Assembly (NCBI RefSeq): GCF_900102185.1 | Contig: NZ_LT629690.1 | Span: 1,798,001-1,862,000, forward strand | Source: Terriglobus roseus | Lineage (GTDB): Bacteria > Acidobacteriota > Terriglobia > Terriglobales > Acidobacteriaceae | DNA length: 64,000 nt | Direction: 5' to 3' | Shown: piece by piece, positions 51,888-61,021 of the stretch | Layout: every line of letters begins with the position of its first letter | How positions within the stretch are numbered: position 1 is the first letter of the stretch | Notes under the pieces: model-generated | The model's input: only the letters and a program-made list of their open reading frames with translations | Databases searched by the model: none | Told to the model about the DNA's origin: nothing | Made by a program: the position numbers and the translations under genes

Positions 51888-51899
51888 CGAAACCTTTCG
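51888..51899 (+). promoter_or_regulatory. LacI-type operator in TonB receptor leader
   Basis: CGAAACCTTTCG has perfect five-base arms (CGAAA/TTTCG) with CC at the centre instead of CG. It is 20 bp before the start codon, downstream of the predicted promoter, where a repressor would block elongation. Confidence 0.55.
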
Positions 51900-51918
51900 A
51901 AACTCTTGAGGAGTGACC

Positions 51919-54900
51919 ATGACGTTCCGTAACCCACTTTCCCGCATGACCCTAGGGGCAGGTCTACTTCACCCCATGCGCATTGCGGCGCCACTTGCCC
52001 TGGTGGCAACTATGACGCTTTCCGCAGGCGCGCAGCTTGCAGGAAAGGGCGCCATCAATGGCCGCGTCGTGGACAACACCGGCGCCGCCGTCCCTGATGC
52101 AACGGTGACCATCAAGGACAACGCGACCAATAAGCAGCAGAGCCTCAAGTCCAGTGGGTCGGGCGAGTACAGCTTCTCCCTTGATCCGGGCAAGTACACC
52201 ATCACGGTCTCCCACGATGGCTTCAAGTCCGTGACGCAGGAGAATGTAAACGTCAATGCGTTGCAGACGTTCTCTGTCGATCTGACGTTGCCCACCGGCG
52301 AAACGACGGAATCAGTTACGGTCGTCGACACACCGCCGACCCTCGAGACTTCCAATGCGGCCCTGGGCGTCACCATTGAACAGGAGCAGTACTCGGCCCT
52401 GCCGCTGATCCAGGACGGCGGCGGTCAGCGCCGCGCGACCGACTTCGCCGCGTTGCTGCCGGGTGTTAACTCGCAGACAACGAACGGAAACCAGACCACG
52501 AATGCAGGTTCGGTCAACGGCTCTGGTAGCCGTGGTGCGGTATCGGCGATCTACATCAATGGTGTGCCCATCACTTCAGTAGCAGGTGAAGGCGATCCAC
52601 GCTTCGTTTGGACGTCCATGGCCGTCGACGCAATTGAGCAGTTCCAGGTGCAGACTGTTGGCTATTCGGCAATCTACGAAGGCCAGGGCGTTCAGAACTA
52701 CGTGGTGAAGCGTGGTACGAACAACATCCATGGCGCCGCGTATGACTACTTCCGCGATACCGGGCTGGATACCTGGGGCTTCCAGCAGACGATCAATCCA
52801 GTGACGGGTCGCGCGCAGAAGCCGACCGAACATCAGCACGAGTATGGCCTGTTTGCCGGTCTTCCCATCATCAAAGACAAGCTCTTCGTCTTTGGCGGTT
52901 ACGAAGGCTACCGCTTCTCCCGGCAGGTGCCGTATCAGCTTGAAACCATCCCCACGCTTCGTATGCGTCAGGGTGATTTCGGTGAGTTTGTGTCCAACCC
53001 GGCGAGCTGCGGCACCGCGGCCACCACACAAGCAGTCGCTGGCTGCATCTACGATCCGGACAGCACAAAGCTGGTGACGATCAACGTAAACGGTAAGGCG
53101 ACGCAGGCCTATCAGCGTACGCCGTTTGCCAACAACATCATTCCTATGTCGCGTCTGTCTCCTGTGGCGCAGCGCATGCAGTCCTATCTGCCCGCACCCA
53201 CCAACGGCAACGTGAACAATAACTACCTGGTCAACTACAAGACCGGCTTGAACAACTGGACCACCACGAATCGCTTCGATTGGACGATCAATCAGAAGCA
53301 GGCAGCATCGGTAGTGCTGGCGTGGGGACGCCAGGCAACGACCGCTCCTGCGGCTGTAACTGTCTCCTCCACATCGAACGGTTTGCCGGCACCGTATATC
53401 TCGTCGCAACAGTTTTCGCCAAAGACGAAGGTCTTCCTGTTTGAGCATACGTATGCCATCACCCCGCACATCACAAACCAGTTGAAGTACGGTTATGGTC
53501 GCTATGATGGCCCCGGCTACAACCAGGATATCGGTGGTAACTATGGCGCGGCCGCGAACGGTATCCAGGGTCTGCCTGCGGGCCAGGCACAGGATTCGTT
53601 CCCGACCGTCACCTTCAGCGGCAACACCAACATCAACCGTTGGGCTGGTTACTCCAGCAATCGCCCAGTTGCGAATGGTTATGTGTTGCTCGACAACCTG
53701 CAGTGGGTGAAGGGAAGCCACACGTTCACTTTCGGCTTCCAGATCGCCTGGATGCAGTACAACTTCTTGAACAATGCAACGGGTGTTAATCCGCTGCAGC
53801 TGACGTTCACCAATGCACTGACAGCTGGCTATAGCAACAACACCACGGCGCTTTCAACCTCAGGTCAGGGCTACGCCAGCTACATGTTGGGCGCGGCCAA
53901 TTCCGGTGGCTTTACGTTGTCTTCCGTGCCCGAGACGGGTGGTCGCTTCCGTCCGCAGTCGCCCTATTTCCAGGACAATTGGAAGGTCACCTCGAAGCTG
54001 ACGCTCGATTACGGCTTGCGTTGGGATTATTTCCCAACGTATCGCGAAGTGAAGAACCGCTTCGCCTACTTTGATCCGAATGCAACGAATCCGCTTACGG
54101 GATCGAAGGGTGCACTTGCCTTCGGTGGTTACGGTAACGGTCTCTGCAACTGCAGCAGCCCGGTTCATGACTACATGAAGAACTTCGGACCCCGTGTTGG
54201 ATTTGCCTACCAGGCTGATCCAAAGACGGTATTCCGTGGAAGCTTCAGCGTGATCTACACCCACGGCAACGCGAATGGCGGTTCAGCGACCAGCCGTCAG
54301 GGCTCCGGTCTGCAGGGCTACAGCGTGAGCCCAAGTACCACGGTGGTTCAACCGACGGCCAGCCAGACGGGAACACAGTACTGGAAGATCGACAACCCGT
54401 ATCCGGCCTACACCTTGCCGCCAACGCTTGATCCAGGCCTGGGTACGTCCTACACAACAGCAACGACTGCCTCGTCGCAGACACCCACGTACGCCGATCC
54501 CTACTACGGTGGACGTGCGCCCCAGTTCCTAAACTGGAACTTTGGCCTGCAGCGTGAGATCAGCCCAAGCACCACGTTGACAATCAGCTACGTCGGATCG
54601 CAGGGACACTTCCTGCAACCTGACAGCTTGAATGGTCGCGGCATTGCCAGCAATCAGCTCGATCCCAAATACCTGGGGCTGGGCACGCAGTTGTCGAACA
54701 CCGCCACCGCGGCGAATCTGGCAGCGGCAGGCGTAACGGTGCCGTATGCAAGCTTTGGCGGATCGCAGAATCCCTCCATTGCTCAGGCTCTGAAGCCATA
54801 CGCGCAGTACGGCAGCATCAGCGACGCATATGGATTTGTTGGCAACACCCGCTTCCACGCGTTGCAGCTGTACATGACGAAGCGTCTGACGCACGGCCTC

Positions 54901-55671
54901 ACCTTCATGACGAACTATCAGTGGGCGAAGTCGATCGACAACAATGGAACGTTCCGTTCCGGTTACGACATTCCGGCAGCGTATGCGTCTGATGGACACT
55001 TCCATGCGGCGCGTTCACTGGACAAGAGCCTGTCGCTCGGTGATCAGCGCCACAAGTTCGTTGTAACCGGCGCTTACAATCTGCCTTTCGGCACCGGCGT
55101 TTTAGGTGGCGGCAATGCGTTCACACGAACTGCGTTCGGTGGCTTTAAGCTGTCTGGCATCTTTACGGCGTTCTCTGGCGCACCCCTGTCCATCACGATG
55201 AACTCGTGCAACACGAACCCGTCGCAGAACGTTTGCTACCCGTTCCTGAACCCGAACTATTCGGGTAACGGACAGATTCAGGGCAGCACACGTCCAAAGA
55301 CCTCGGCCGATCTGGGAACCACGCAGTACTTGGATTCCAACGCCTTCCTAAGCACCGCGAACACGCCAAACTACATGTTCAGCACCACGGCGCGTTCGGC
55401 TGCTCTGCCGGGATTGTTCCAGCCGGGCAACTACAACCTGGACATGAGCCTTCGCCGGTCGATTGACATCCCCACCGGTGGGCTGCATGAAGGTACCAAG
55501 CTGGTACTTGAGGCGGACTACTTCAACGTGACGAACCATACTCGGTTTGTCTACAGCCAGTCGAATGCCGTTATCAGCACGTTTGGAACCTCCAGCTATG
55601 GCACCAAGGTTCGCGACACAACCGTTCCGTATATCCGCGCGTTGCAGCTTGCTGCTCGTATCGAGTTCTAA
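51919..55671 (+). CDS. TonB-dependent receptor (Oar-like, carboxypeptidase-regulatory domain)
   Basis: A 1250-residue outer-membrane receptor. GAGGAG lies five bases before the ATG; the GTG two codons upstream is less likely. A signal region (ending about ATMTLSAGAQ) is followed by a carboxypeptidase-regulatory-like beta-sandwich (about residues 47-130, INGRVVDNTGAAVPDATVTIKD), then a plug (DFAALLPGVN ... GSVNGSGSRGAVSAIYINGVPI) and a long barrel ending in an aromatic C-terminus (RALQLAARIEF). Such large receptors import oligosaccharides with TonB energy. No SusD-type partner is adjacent. Position after CE8 and shared operator motifs suggest pectin oligomers as the cargo. The gene ends at a strong terminator. 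Confidence 0.92.
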   Translation: MTFRNPLSRMTLGAGLLHPMRIAAPLALVATMTLSAGAQLAGKGAINGRVVDNTGAAVPDATVTIKDNATNKQQSLKSSGSGEYSFSLDPGKYTITVSHDGFKSVTQENVNVNALQTFSVDLTLPTGETTESVTVVDTPPTLETSNAALGVTIEQEQYSALPLIQDGGGQRRATDFAALLPGVNSQTTNGNQTTNAGSVNGSGSRGAVSAIYINGVPITSVAGEGDPRFVWTSMAVDAIEQFQVQTVGYSAIYEGQGVQNYVVKRGTNNIHGAAYDYFRDTGLDTWGFQQTINPVTGRAQKPTEHQHEYGLFAGLPIIKDKLFVFGGYEGYRFSRQVPYQLETIPTLRMRQGDFGEFVSNPASCGTAATTQAVAGCIYDPDSTKLVTINVNGKATQAYQRTPFANNIIPMSRLSPVAQRMQSYLPAPTNGNVNNNYLVNYKTGLNNWTTTNRFDWTINQKQAASVVLAWGRQATTAPAAVTVSSTSNGLPAPYISSQQFSPKTKVFLFEHTYAITPHITNQLKYGYGRYDGPGYNQDIGGNYGAAANGIQGLPAGQAQDSFPTVTFSGNTNINRWAGYSSNRPVANGYVLLDNLQWVKGSHTFTFGFQIAWMQYNFLNNATGVNPLQLTFTNALTAGYSNNTTALSTSGQGYASYMLGAANSGGFTLSSVPETGGRFRPQSPYFQDNWKVTSKLTLDYGLRWDYFPTYREVKNRFAYFDPNATNPLTGSKGALAFGGYGNGLCNCSSPVHDYMKNFGPRVGFAYQADPKTVFRGSFSVIYTHGNANGGSATSRQGSGLQGYSVSPSTTVVQPTASQTGTQYWKIDNPYPAYTLPPTLDPGLGTSYTTATTASSQTPTYADPYYGGRAPQFLNWNFGLQREISPSTTLTISYVGSQGHFLQPDSLNGRGIASNQLDPKYLGLGTQLSNTATAANLAAAGVTVPYASFGGSQNPSIAQALKPYAQYGSISDAYGFVGNTRFHALQLYMTKRLTHGLTFMTNYQWAKSIDNNGTFRSGYDIPAAYASDGHFHAARSLDKSLSLGDQRHKFVVTGAYNLPFGTGVLGGGNAFTRTAFGGFKLSGIFTAFSGAPLSITMNSCNTNPSQNVCYPFLNPNYSGNGQIQGSTRPKTSADLGTTQYLDSNAFLSTANTPNYMFSTTARSAALPGLFQPGNYNLDMSLRRSIDIPTGGLHEGTKLVLEADYFNVTNHTRFVYSQSNAVISTFGTSSYGTKVRDTTVPYIRALQLAARIEF

Positions 55672-55685
55672 CTCTTAACCTCACA

Positions 55686-55730
55686 AAGACAAGACCACCG
55701 ATTAATATGATCGGTGGTCTTGTCTTCTTC
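55686..55730 (+). terminator. Strong terminator of TonB receptor
   Basis: A 17-bp perfect stem (55686-55702 with 55710-55726; arms AAGACAAGACCACCGAT and ATCGGTGGTCTTGTCTT), 7-base loop and T-rich tail, 14 bp after the stop. Its right arm ends 10 bp before the start codon of the next gene. Confidence 0.9.
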
Positions 55731-55736
55731 CTTCTT

Positions 55737-57116
55737 ATGCGAATCTCATCTTGTCTCTCCGTTGCCGTATTGATTGCCGTTTCCACCTCCACAAACCTGC
55801 AAGCGCAGGTGGCAGCAGGTGGTGGTGGCGTGCCGCGCCCTGACCAGTTCTTTTCTGTGCAGGCGCCGTTCAACAGCGGAATCTTTGTTAAACCGGGCAA
55901 AGAACTTTCTGCCGCACAGATCAAGAAGCGCGATGAAGCGTGGCGTGCTGAGATACGCAAACAGCTTTTCGTGCCAGATCCTCTACCTGCTTTGCAGGCG
56001 AAGGTGTGGTCGACGTTCTCACCCACGCCCGGCGTTTTGGCGGACCGTGTCACATACTCCACGGCCAACGGCATGCGTGTGCCGGCCATCGTCTATCGGC
56101 CTGATCCCCGGACCACGCACTGGAAGGGCAAGCTGCCCGGCGTCGTCGTTGTGAATGGACACGGCAATGACAAGTTCGGCTGGTATGCCTTTTACAGCGG
56201 CATCCTGTTTGCCAAGGCTGGAGCCGTTGCCGTCACGTACGACCAGATTGGCGAAGGCGAACGCAATGCGCACAAAGCCAGCCGCCAGTCTCCGGCAGAG
56301 CATGATAAGGTCGTCGATTTGCCGCATTGGGGGCAGCGTCTCGCAGGATTAATGCAGGTGGATGCGATGCAGGGAGTCAGCTACCTGCGTTCGCTTCCAC
56401 AAGTAGACCCGCAGCGTATCGGCATGGTGGGATACTCGCTGGGGTCCTTGATCGCGGGTATTACAGGCGCCATTGATCTTCGCATTCATGCGATTGTGCT
56501 GAGTGGAGGCGGGGTCTATGACGGACCTCACGAGTATTACGACAGCAATAAGCTGCCATGCCAAACGCCGCCATATCTGTCGTTGGGTGTTCTTGGGGAT
56601 CGCGGAGCCATCCTGTATGCGCTCAACGCCGCTCGTGGACCGTTGTACGTGATGAACGGCGAGAGCGACACTGTGATGAAGATGGCGGATCATCCGCAGC
56701 CGTGGTTCGATGCTGTGCGTGCGCGAGCAATTGCGCTGAACGGCAATGATCGGAACATGTTTACAAACATCATGTACCCCGGCATTAGTCATCGGACAAG
56801 CTGGGTGAATCTGGACGGAATGCTCTGGCTGAACCAGCAACTTCACTTCGCGCTTTGGGATGAAGCAGCGATCCGGGCCGCAGGGACAACCCATATCTCC
56901 AAATGGATCAGCGCCAATAACGTCGATATTTCGCCCACGTACTTCCGCGAAGACCGCGAAGGTGGCCTGGACGCCGTGGGACAGGGTTTCCCCGCGATTC
57001 CTCGTAAAGATTTAATGGTGCTTCCTGATGCCGAGTGGGAGCAGCAGAAGAATACGCTGATTTACGATGCCTGGGCTGCTAAGGCCCGCGCGCTGGAGGA
57101 AGGAAAGGCTCAGTGA
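55737..57116 (+). CDS. Exported alpha/beta-hydrolase (esterase/peptidase-like)
   Basis: A 459-residue protein with a signal peptide (MRISSCLSVAVLIAVSTSTNLQAQ). The alpha/beta-hydrolase core starts near residue 105 with KLPGVVVVNGHGNDKFGW; the nucleophile is Ser in GMVGYSLGSLIAG, and NGESDTVMK probably supplies the acid and MYPGISHRTSW the histidine. The YDQIGEGERNAHKA stretch is common in dienelactone-hydrolase/acetyl-xylan-esterase-like proteins. A role in removing acetyl, feruloyl or methyl esters from pectin fits the context but is inference. An ATG at 55707 lies inside the preceding hairpin and is not used. Confidence 0.85.
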   Translation: MRISSCLSVAVLIAVSTSTNLQAQVAAGGGGVPRPDQFFSVQAPFNSGIFVKPGKELSAAQIKKRDEAWRAEIRKQLFVPDPLPALQAKVWSTFSPTPGVLADRVTYSTANGMRVPAIVYRPDPRTTHWKGKLPGVVVVNGHGNDKFGWYAFYSGILFAKAGAVAVTYDQIGEGERNAHKASRQSPAEHDKVVDLPHWGQRLAGLMQVDAMQGVSYLRSLPQVDPQRIGMVGYSLGSLIAGITGAIDLRIHAIVLSGGGVYDGPHEYYDSNKLPCQTPPYLSLGVLGDRGAILYALNAARGPLYVMNGESDTVMKMADHPQPWFDAVRARAIALNGNDRNMFTNIMYPGISHRTSWVNLDGMLWLNQQLHFALWDEAAIRAAGTTHISKWISANNVDISPTYFREDREGGLDAVGQGFPAIPRKDLMVLPDAEWEQQKNTLIYDAWAAKARALEEGKAQ

Positions 57117-57246
57117 TGCCGATGCGCGTAAGCGTTACTTTTATGCGAGTCCGCAGCCCCTTTCAGGGCTGAAGAATGTATAAGTTTTACAACGCAATTG
57201 TTGGTTTCAACGTGTCACCTGCTTTGCCTTCTCAGGAGATCTAAAC

Positions 57247-58317
57247 TTGTCCGTTACTCGAAAACCGGATGCACGTAAGAAGAACCGCTCCGGCCGAATC
57301 AAAATTCAGGACGTCGCCCGGCTGGCGCAGGTATCGCTCAGCACCGTTTCTGGCGTGCTGAACGAAAAGGACAATATCCGTCCGGAGACACGGCAGCGCG
57401 TGCTGGACGTGATTGCACAGCTTGGCTATACGCCGAACATGTTTGCCAGCAATCTGGCGCGTCGTCGGACCAAACTGATCGGCATTATCGTTTCGGATCT
57501 ATTGAATCCGTTCTTTGCAGAGATTGCGCGTGCGCTCGACATCGAAGCTCGGAAGCATGGCTACGAGACATTTCTGGCCTCTACGAACTTCAACATGGAG
57601 CAACAGGGAGAAGCCGTTCGCCAGATGCTATCCCTTCGTGTGGCTGGCATTGCCATGATGACCTCTGAAAACGACCCGGAGGCATTCTTTCAGCTCAAAG
57701 CCAGCGGCACGCCTGCGGTCTATCTGGACAACAATCACTCTGCACCAACCATCGGTACGGTACGCGTGGACAAGCGCCACGGAATGTACGTGGCTGTAAA
57801 GCATCTGCTGGAGCTTGGACACAGGCGCATTCTGCTGATCAAGAATTCGCAGCGTGATTCCAACGCTCCGCCGATGTTCTCGCATATGGAGCGACAAATC
57901 GGCTTTGAAGAAGCCCTGCACCAGTACAACGCCGCTGATATGGATGTTCACATCATCGATGAACCAGGCGAGCCAGCGGCAGCCGGGCTGAGTGCCGTTG
58001 AACGGGCGTTGAAGCATTATCGTTTTACTGCTGTGGTGGCCATCAACGACCTTGTGGCGTTGGGTGCATTCCGGGCACTGCAAGCTGCCGGTCGAACGAT
58101 TCCCAATGATGTTTCAGTTGTGGGATTCGATGACACGTATCTGTGCCGCTTCCTGCATCCTCCATTAACGACGGTGGCAACCCCTCGCAACGAACTGGCG
58201 CACAGCGTTTTGGATATGCTGTTCCGCTACGTCGATGGCGAAGAGCACGTGAACGAACCGACGCTGTCGGCGAACATCGTCTTGCGTGAATCGACGGCTC
58301 CCCCCGCCAAAGAATAG
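57247..58317 (+). CDS. LacI-family transcriptional regulator of pectin locus
   Basis: A 356-residue regulator with a TTG start after AGGAG at eight bases. The DNA-binding domain (about 18-75) is IKIQDVARLAQVSLSTVSGVLNEKDNIRPETRQRVL with the hinge ASNLARRRTKLIG; the effector domain has AVVAINDLVALGAFRALQAAGRTIPNDVSVVGFDD and the terminal ANIVLRES. It lies between the esterase and GH95 genes inside the pectin region and is the most likely protein for the GAAACGTTTC palindromes upstream. The effector may be KDG or a galacturonate oligomer; that is inference. Confidence 0.93.
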   Translation: MSVTRKPDARKKNRSGRIKIQDVARLAQVSLSTVSGVLNEKDNIRPETRQRVLDVIAQLGYTPNMFASNLARRRTKLIGIIVSDLLNPFFAEIARALDIEARKHGYETFLASTNFNMEQQGEAVRQMLSLRVAGIAMMTSENDPEAFFQLKASGTPAVYLDNNHSAPTIGTVRVDKRHGMYVAVKHLLELGHRRILLIKNSQRDSNAPPMFSHMERQIGFEEALHQYNAADMDVHIIDEPGEPAAAGLSAVERALKHYRFTAVVAINDLVALGAFRALQAAGRTIPNDVSVVGFDDTYLCRFLHPPLTTVATPRNELAHSVLDMLFRYVDGEEHVNEPTLSANIVLRESTAPPAKE

Positions 58318-58338
58318 ACCGCACCACAGAGGAACGTT

Positions 58339-60828
58339 ATGCGCCGCATCCTTGTCCTTTCATGTGTATTCATGGGGGGCGTTTGCCTTCCAGCGCAAAC
58401 TCACACTCCCGCCTCGAGCGAGAGCGTGCTTTGGTACCGACAGCCTGCTCCAATATGGGACCATGCTTTGCCCATCGGCAACGGACGACTTGGTGCCATG
58501 GTCTTCGGAGGTGCAAACACCGGCGCGAACAATGGCGATCTGCAGGACGCTAAGGAAAACGCTGCGTTGATGGATGGTAGCCAGACCTCGGCTGCTGACG
58601 AACATCTGCAACTGAACGAAACCAGCGTGTGGCAGGGAAGTCGTGCAGATCGATTGAATCCCAAAGGGCGAGAATCGTTTCTTGAGGCACGCAAGCTACT
58701 GCTGGAATCGAAAGGCACTGACGGCGAAAAGATAGCCGCAGCGGAGAAGATCGCTCAGGAAGGCATGCTTGGCGTGCCCATCAAAATGCCTGGCTACAGC
58801 ACACTAGGCGATCTCTATCTGCGCGCAACCAACGCCCAGCCAGTCAGCGACTATCGCCGCGAACTTGATCTGCAGACAGGCGTAGTCCGTGTCACCTACA
58901 CGATGAATGGTGTGCACTACGCACGCGAAGTGTTCGCGTCGATTCCTCAGCAACTCATCGTTATGCGGATTTCGGCAGATAAGAAAGGCGCGATCAGTTT
59001 CCACGCCAGCATGGATAGGCCTGATGACTTTGCGACCCGCACGCAAGGCAATGACACGCTGGTGTTGCGGGAAGGCGCAAAACACGAAGGGCAGATTCAC
59101 TTTGCTGGTGAGACAAAGTTCATTGCCTTTGGAGGCACTGTGAACGCGGACGGCAAAGAGATTGTCGTAGCGGGTGCAGACACTGTCACGGTGCTGATTG
59201 CTGCAGCGACGGACTTTAAGGGCGGCCCGTTTGCAGGTGGCGATCCGGAGCAGCAATGCCAGCAAGTATTCCGTAGAGCAGCCGACCTGACATTCCTTGC
59301 CATGTTTGGGGCTCAGCAAGCGGTGTATCAACCCGTTTACCGGCGTATGTCGCTTCAGTTGGGTTCGAGTGATGCCGCAATCGCATCGATACCTACGGAT
59401 GAGCGAGTGAAGCGCGTTAGTGCTGGGGCCGACGATCTTGGATTGCAGCAGCTTTACTTTCAGTTCGGTCGTTATCTGTTGATCAGTTCCTCGCGCCCGG
59501 ACGGCCTGCCTGCAAACCTGCAAGGACTTTGGGCGGCAGGCGTTAACAATCCGTGGGGATCGAAGTACACCATCAACGTGAACACGGAGATGAATTACTG
59601 GCTTGCCGAACCTGCCGGACTCTCAGACACGACCGTACCGTTGATCAACCTCATCGACATGGTGCGTACGCCATCGAGTGGAAGCGGAACCCAGGTTGCG
59701 CAGAAGTACTACAGCGCGCGTGGCTTTGTGGTTCATCACAATACTGATCTATGGGGCGATGCAGAACCCATCGATGGGTATCAATACGGCATCTGGCCGA
59801 TGGGCGGCGCGTGGCTGGCGTTGCATGCTTGGGAGCACTACGCCTTCACGTTGGACAACGCATTTCTGAAGCAGCGTGCATGGCCCATCTTGCATGATGC
59901 GTCGCAGTTCTATCTGGACTACCTGACTAACGATGGCTCAGGACACCTGGTTACAGGGCCATCGTTATCGCCAGAGAACAAGTACAAACTGCCGGATGGT
60001 AAGTCGCATTCGTTGACCATGGGGCCAACCATGGACATGGAAATTGTTCGTGAACTCTTCACACGCACGTTAGATAGCGGACGTGTGCTGCATGAAGACC
60101 CTGCATTCCTGAAGCAGGTTGAAGATGCTCGAGCGAAACTACTGCCATTCCAGGTGGGCAAGTTGGGCCAGTTGCAGGAGTGGCCGTTGGACTACACAGA
60201 AGATGCTCCGGGGCATCGCCACATTTCGCATCTGTGGGCTTTGTTTCCGGGCACGCAGATTTCGTTAGCGCACACACCGGAACTTGCGAAAGCAGCGCGC
60301 GTCACGCTGGAACGTCGGCTTGCGAATGGCGGTGGGCAGACAGGATGGTCGCGCGCCTGGGTAGTCAATTACTGGGACCACCTGCACGAAGGTGAGAAGG
60401 CATACGAGAGCCTGCAGGTGCTGTTCCGGCAATCGACCTTCCCCAATCTGATGGACACGCATCCGCCAGGAGTCTTCCAGATTGACGGCAATCTTGGGGC
60501 AGCTAATGGAATGCTTGAAGCAATTCTGCAATCGCGCTGGATAGAGGATGGCGCAGAGTTGGAGTTGCTTCCTGCATTGCCGCGACAGTGGAGCTCCGGT
60601 TCAGTCAGCGGTCTGCGTGTACGGGGCGGTGCAAGCGTAGACATGCGTTGGGTCAACGGCAAGATCATCGCTTTGCGAATCCATGCAGACGGAGATACGA
60701 AGCTGCAACTGTTATTACCGACAGGAAGTACTGTTGCGGAAGTTATAAGTCAGGGTAGAAAAGTTGCTCTAACAGCAGGTGCACTGTCAGTGAAGAGAAA
60801 TCAATCGTACGAAGTGAAAATTCAATAA
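58339..60828 (+). CDS. GH95 alpha-L-fucosidase-type glycosidase
   Basis: An 829-residue exported enzyme (signal MRRILVLSCVFMGGVCLPAQ). The N-terminal beta-rich domain starts LWYRQPAPIWDHALPIGNGRLGAMVFGG with LQLNETSVWQGS, as in GH95; the catalytic alpha/alpha-barrel has YTINVNTEMNYWLAEPAGL with two key Asn, GPSLSPENKYKL with the general-acid Glu, and QIDGNLGAANGM with the base-activating Asp. GH95 members cleave alpha-1,2-linked L-fucose or L-galactose, which occur on xyloglucan and rhamnogalacturonan side chains. It lies 21 bp after the LacI regulator and probably shares its transcript. Confidence 0.93.
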   Translation: MRRILVLSCVFMGGVCLPAQTHTPASSESVLWYRQPAPIWDHALPIGNGRLGAMVFGGANTGANNGDLQDAKENAALMDGSQTSAADEHLQLNETSVWQGSRADRLNPKGRESFLEARKLLLESKGTDGEKIAAAEKIAQEGMLGVPIKMPGYSTLGDLYLRATNAQPVSDYRRELDLQTGVVRVTYTMNGVHYAREVFASIPQQLIVMRISADKKGAISFHASMDRPDDFATRTQGNDTLVLREGAKHEGQIHFAGETKFIAFGGTVNADGKEIVVAGADTVTVLIAAATDFKGGPFAGGDPEQQCQQVFRRAADLTFLAMFGAQQAVYQPVYRRMSLQLGSSDAAIASIPTDERVKRVSAGADDLGLQQLYFQFGRYLLISSSRPDGLPANLQGLWAAGVNNPWGSKYTINVNTEMNYWLAEPAGLSDTTVPLINLIDMVRTPSSGSGTQVAQKYYSARGFVVHHNTDLWGDAEPIDGYQYGIWPMGGAWLALHAWEHYAFTLDNAFLKQRAWPILHDASQFYLDYLTNDGSGHLVTGPSLSPENKYKLPDGKSHSLTMGPTMDMEIVRELFTRTLDSGRVLHEDPAFLKQVEDARAKLLPFQVGKLGQLQEWPLDYTEDAPGHRHISHLWALFPGTQISLAHTPELAKAARVTLERRLANGGGQTGWSRAWVVNYWDHLHEGEKAYESLQVLFRQSTFPNLMDTHPPGVFQIDGNLGAANGMLEAILQSRWIEDGAELELLPALPRQWSSGSVSGLRVRGGASVDMRWVNGKIIALRIHADGDTKLQLLLPTGSTVAEVISQGRKVALTAGALSVKRNQSYEVKIQ

Positions 60829-60836
60829 ACATAGAC

Positions 60837-60863
60837 GAAGCCCCGCAAGGGGCTTCACTCTTT
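60837..60863 (+). terminator. Terminator of GH95 gene
   Basis: GAAGCCCC / GGGGCTTC, 8-bp stem with GCAA loop, then ACTCTTT. The T-run is short. It closes the pectin region. Confidence 0.75.
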
Positions 60864-61021
60864 CGCATCTAACGAGACTTGCCGGTCGCGTACCGCTTGC
60901 TGCGCAATCGCACAAGGGAACGTATGCTGTTAGCAACGGATCGGCTGGTCCGTGTATGGTTCTGGCGGCGAACTATCTCCGCCCTTCGTAAACGGTCCCT
61001 TTTTCTGTGAAGGAGTTTCGA

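Larger units (their letters stand above)
51584..51918 (+). other. 335-bp regulatory region before TonB receptor
   Basis: No credible ORF. It contains two adjacent LacI-type palindromes (51675-51699), a sigma-70-like promoter (51786-51815), a third palindrome (51888-51899) and the ribosome-binding site GAGGAG. The operators stand on both sides of the promoter, which would suit repression by looping. No terminator was found after the CE8 gene. Confidence 0.7.

Noticed and set aside
52576-53721. 381-codon open frame antisense to the TonB receptor
   Set aside because: Long antisense frames are common in G+C-rich genes; there is no ribosome-binding site or family similarity, and the receptor frame is continuous.
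57154-57171. CAGCCC/GGGCTG hairpin as terminator before the LacI gene
   Set aside because: The stem is 6 bp and no T-run follows.
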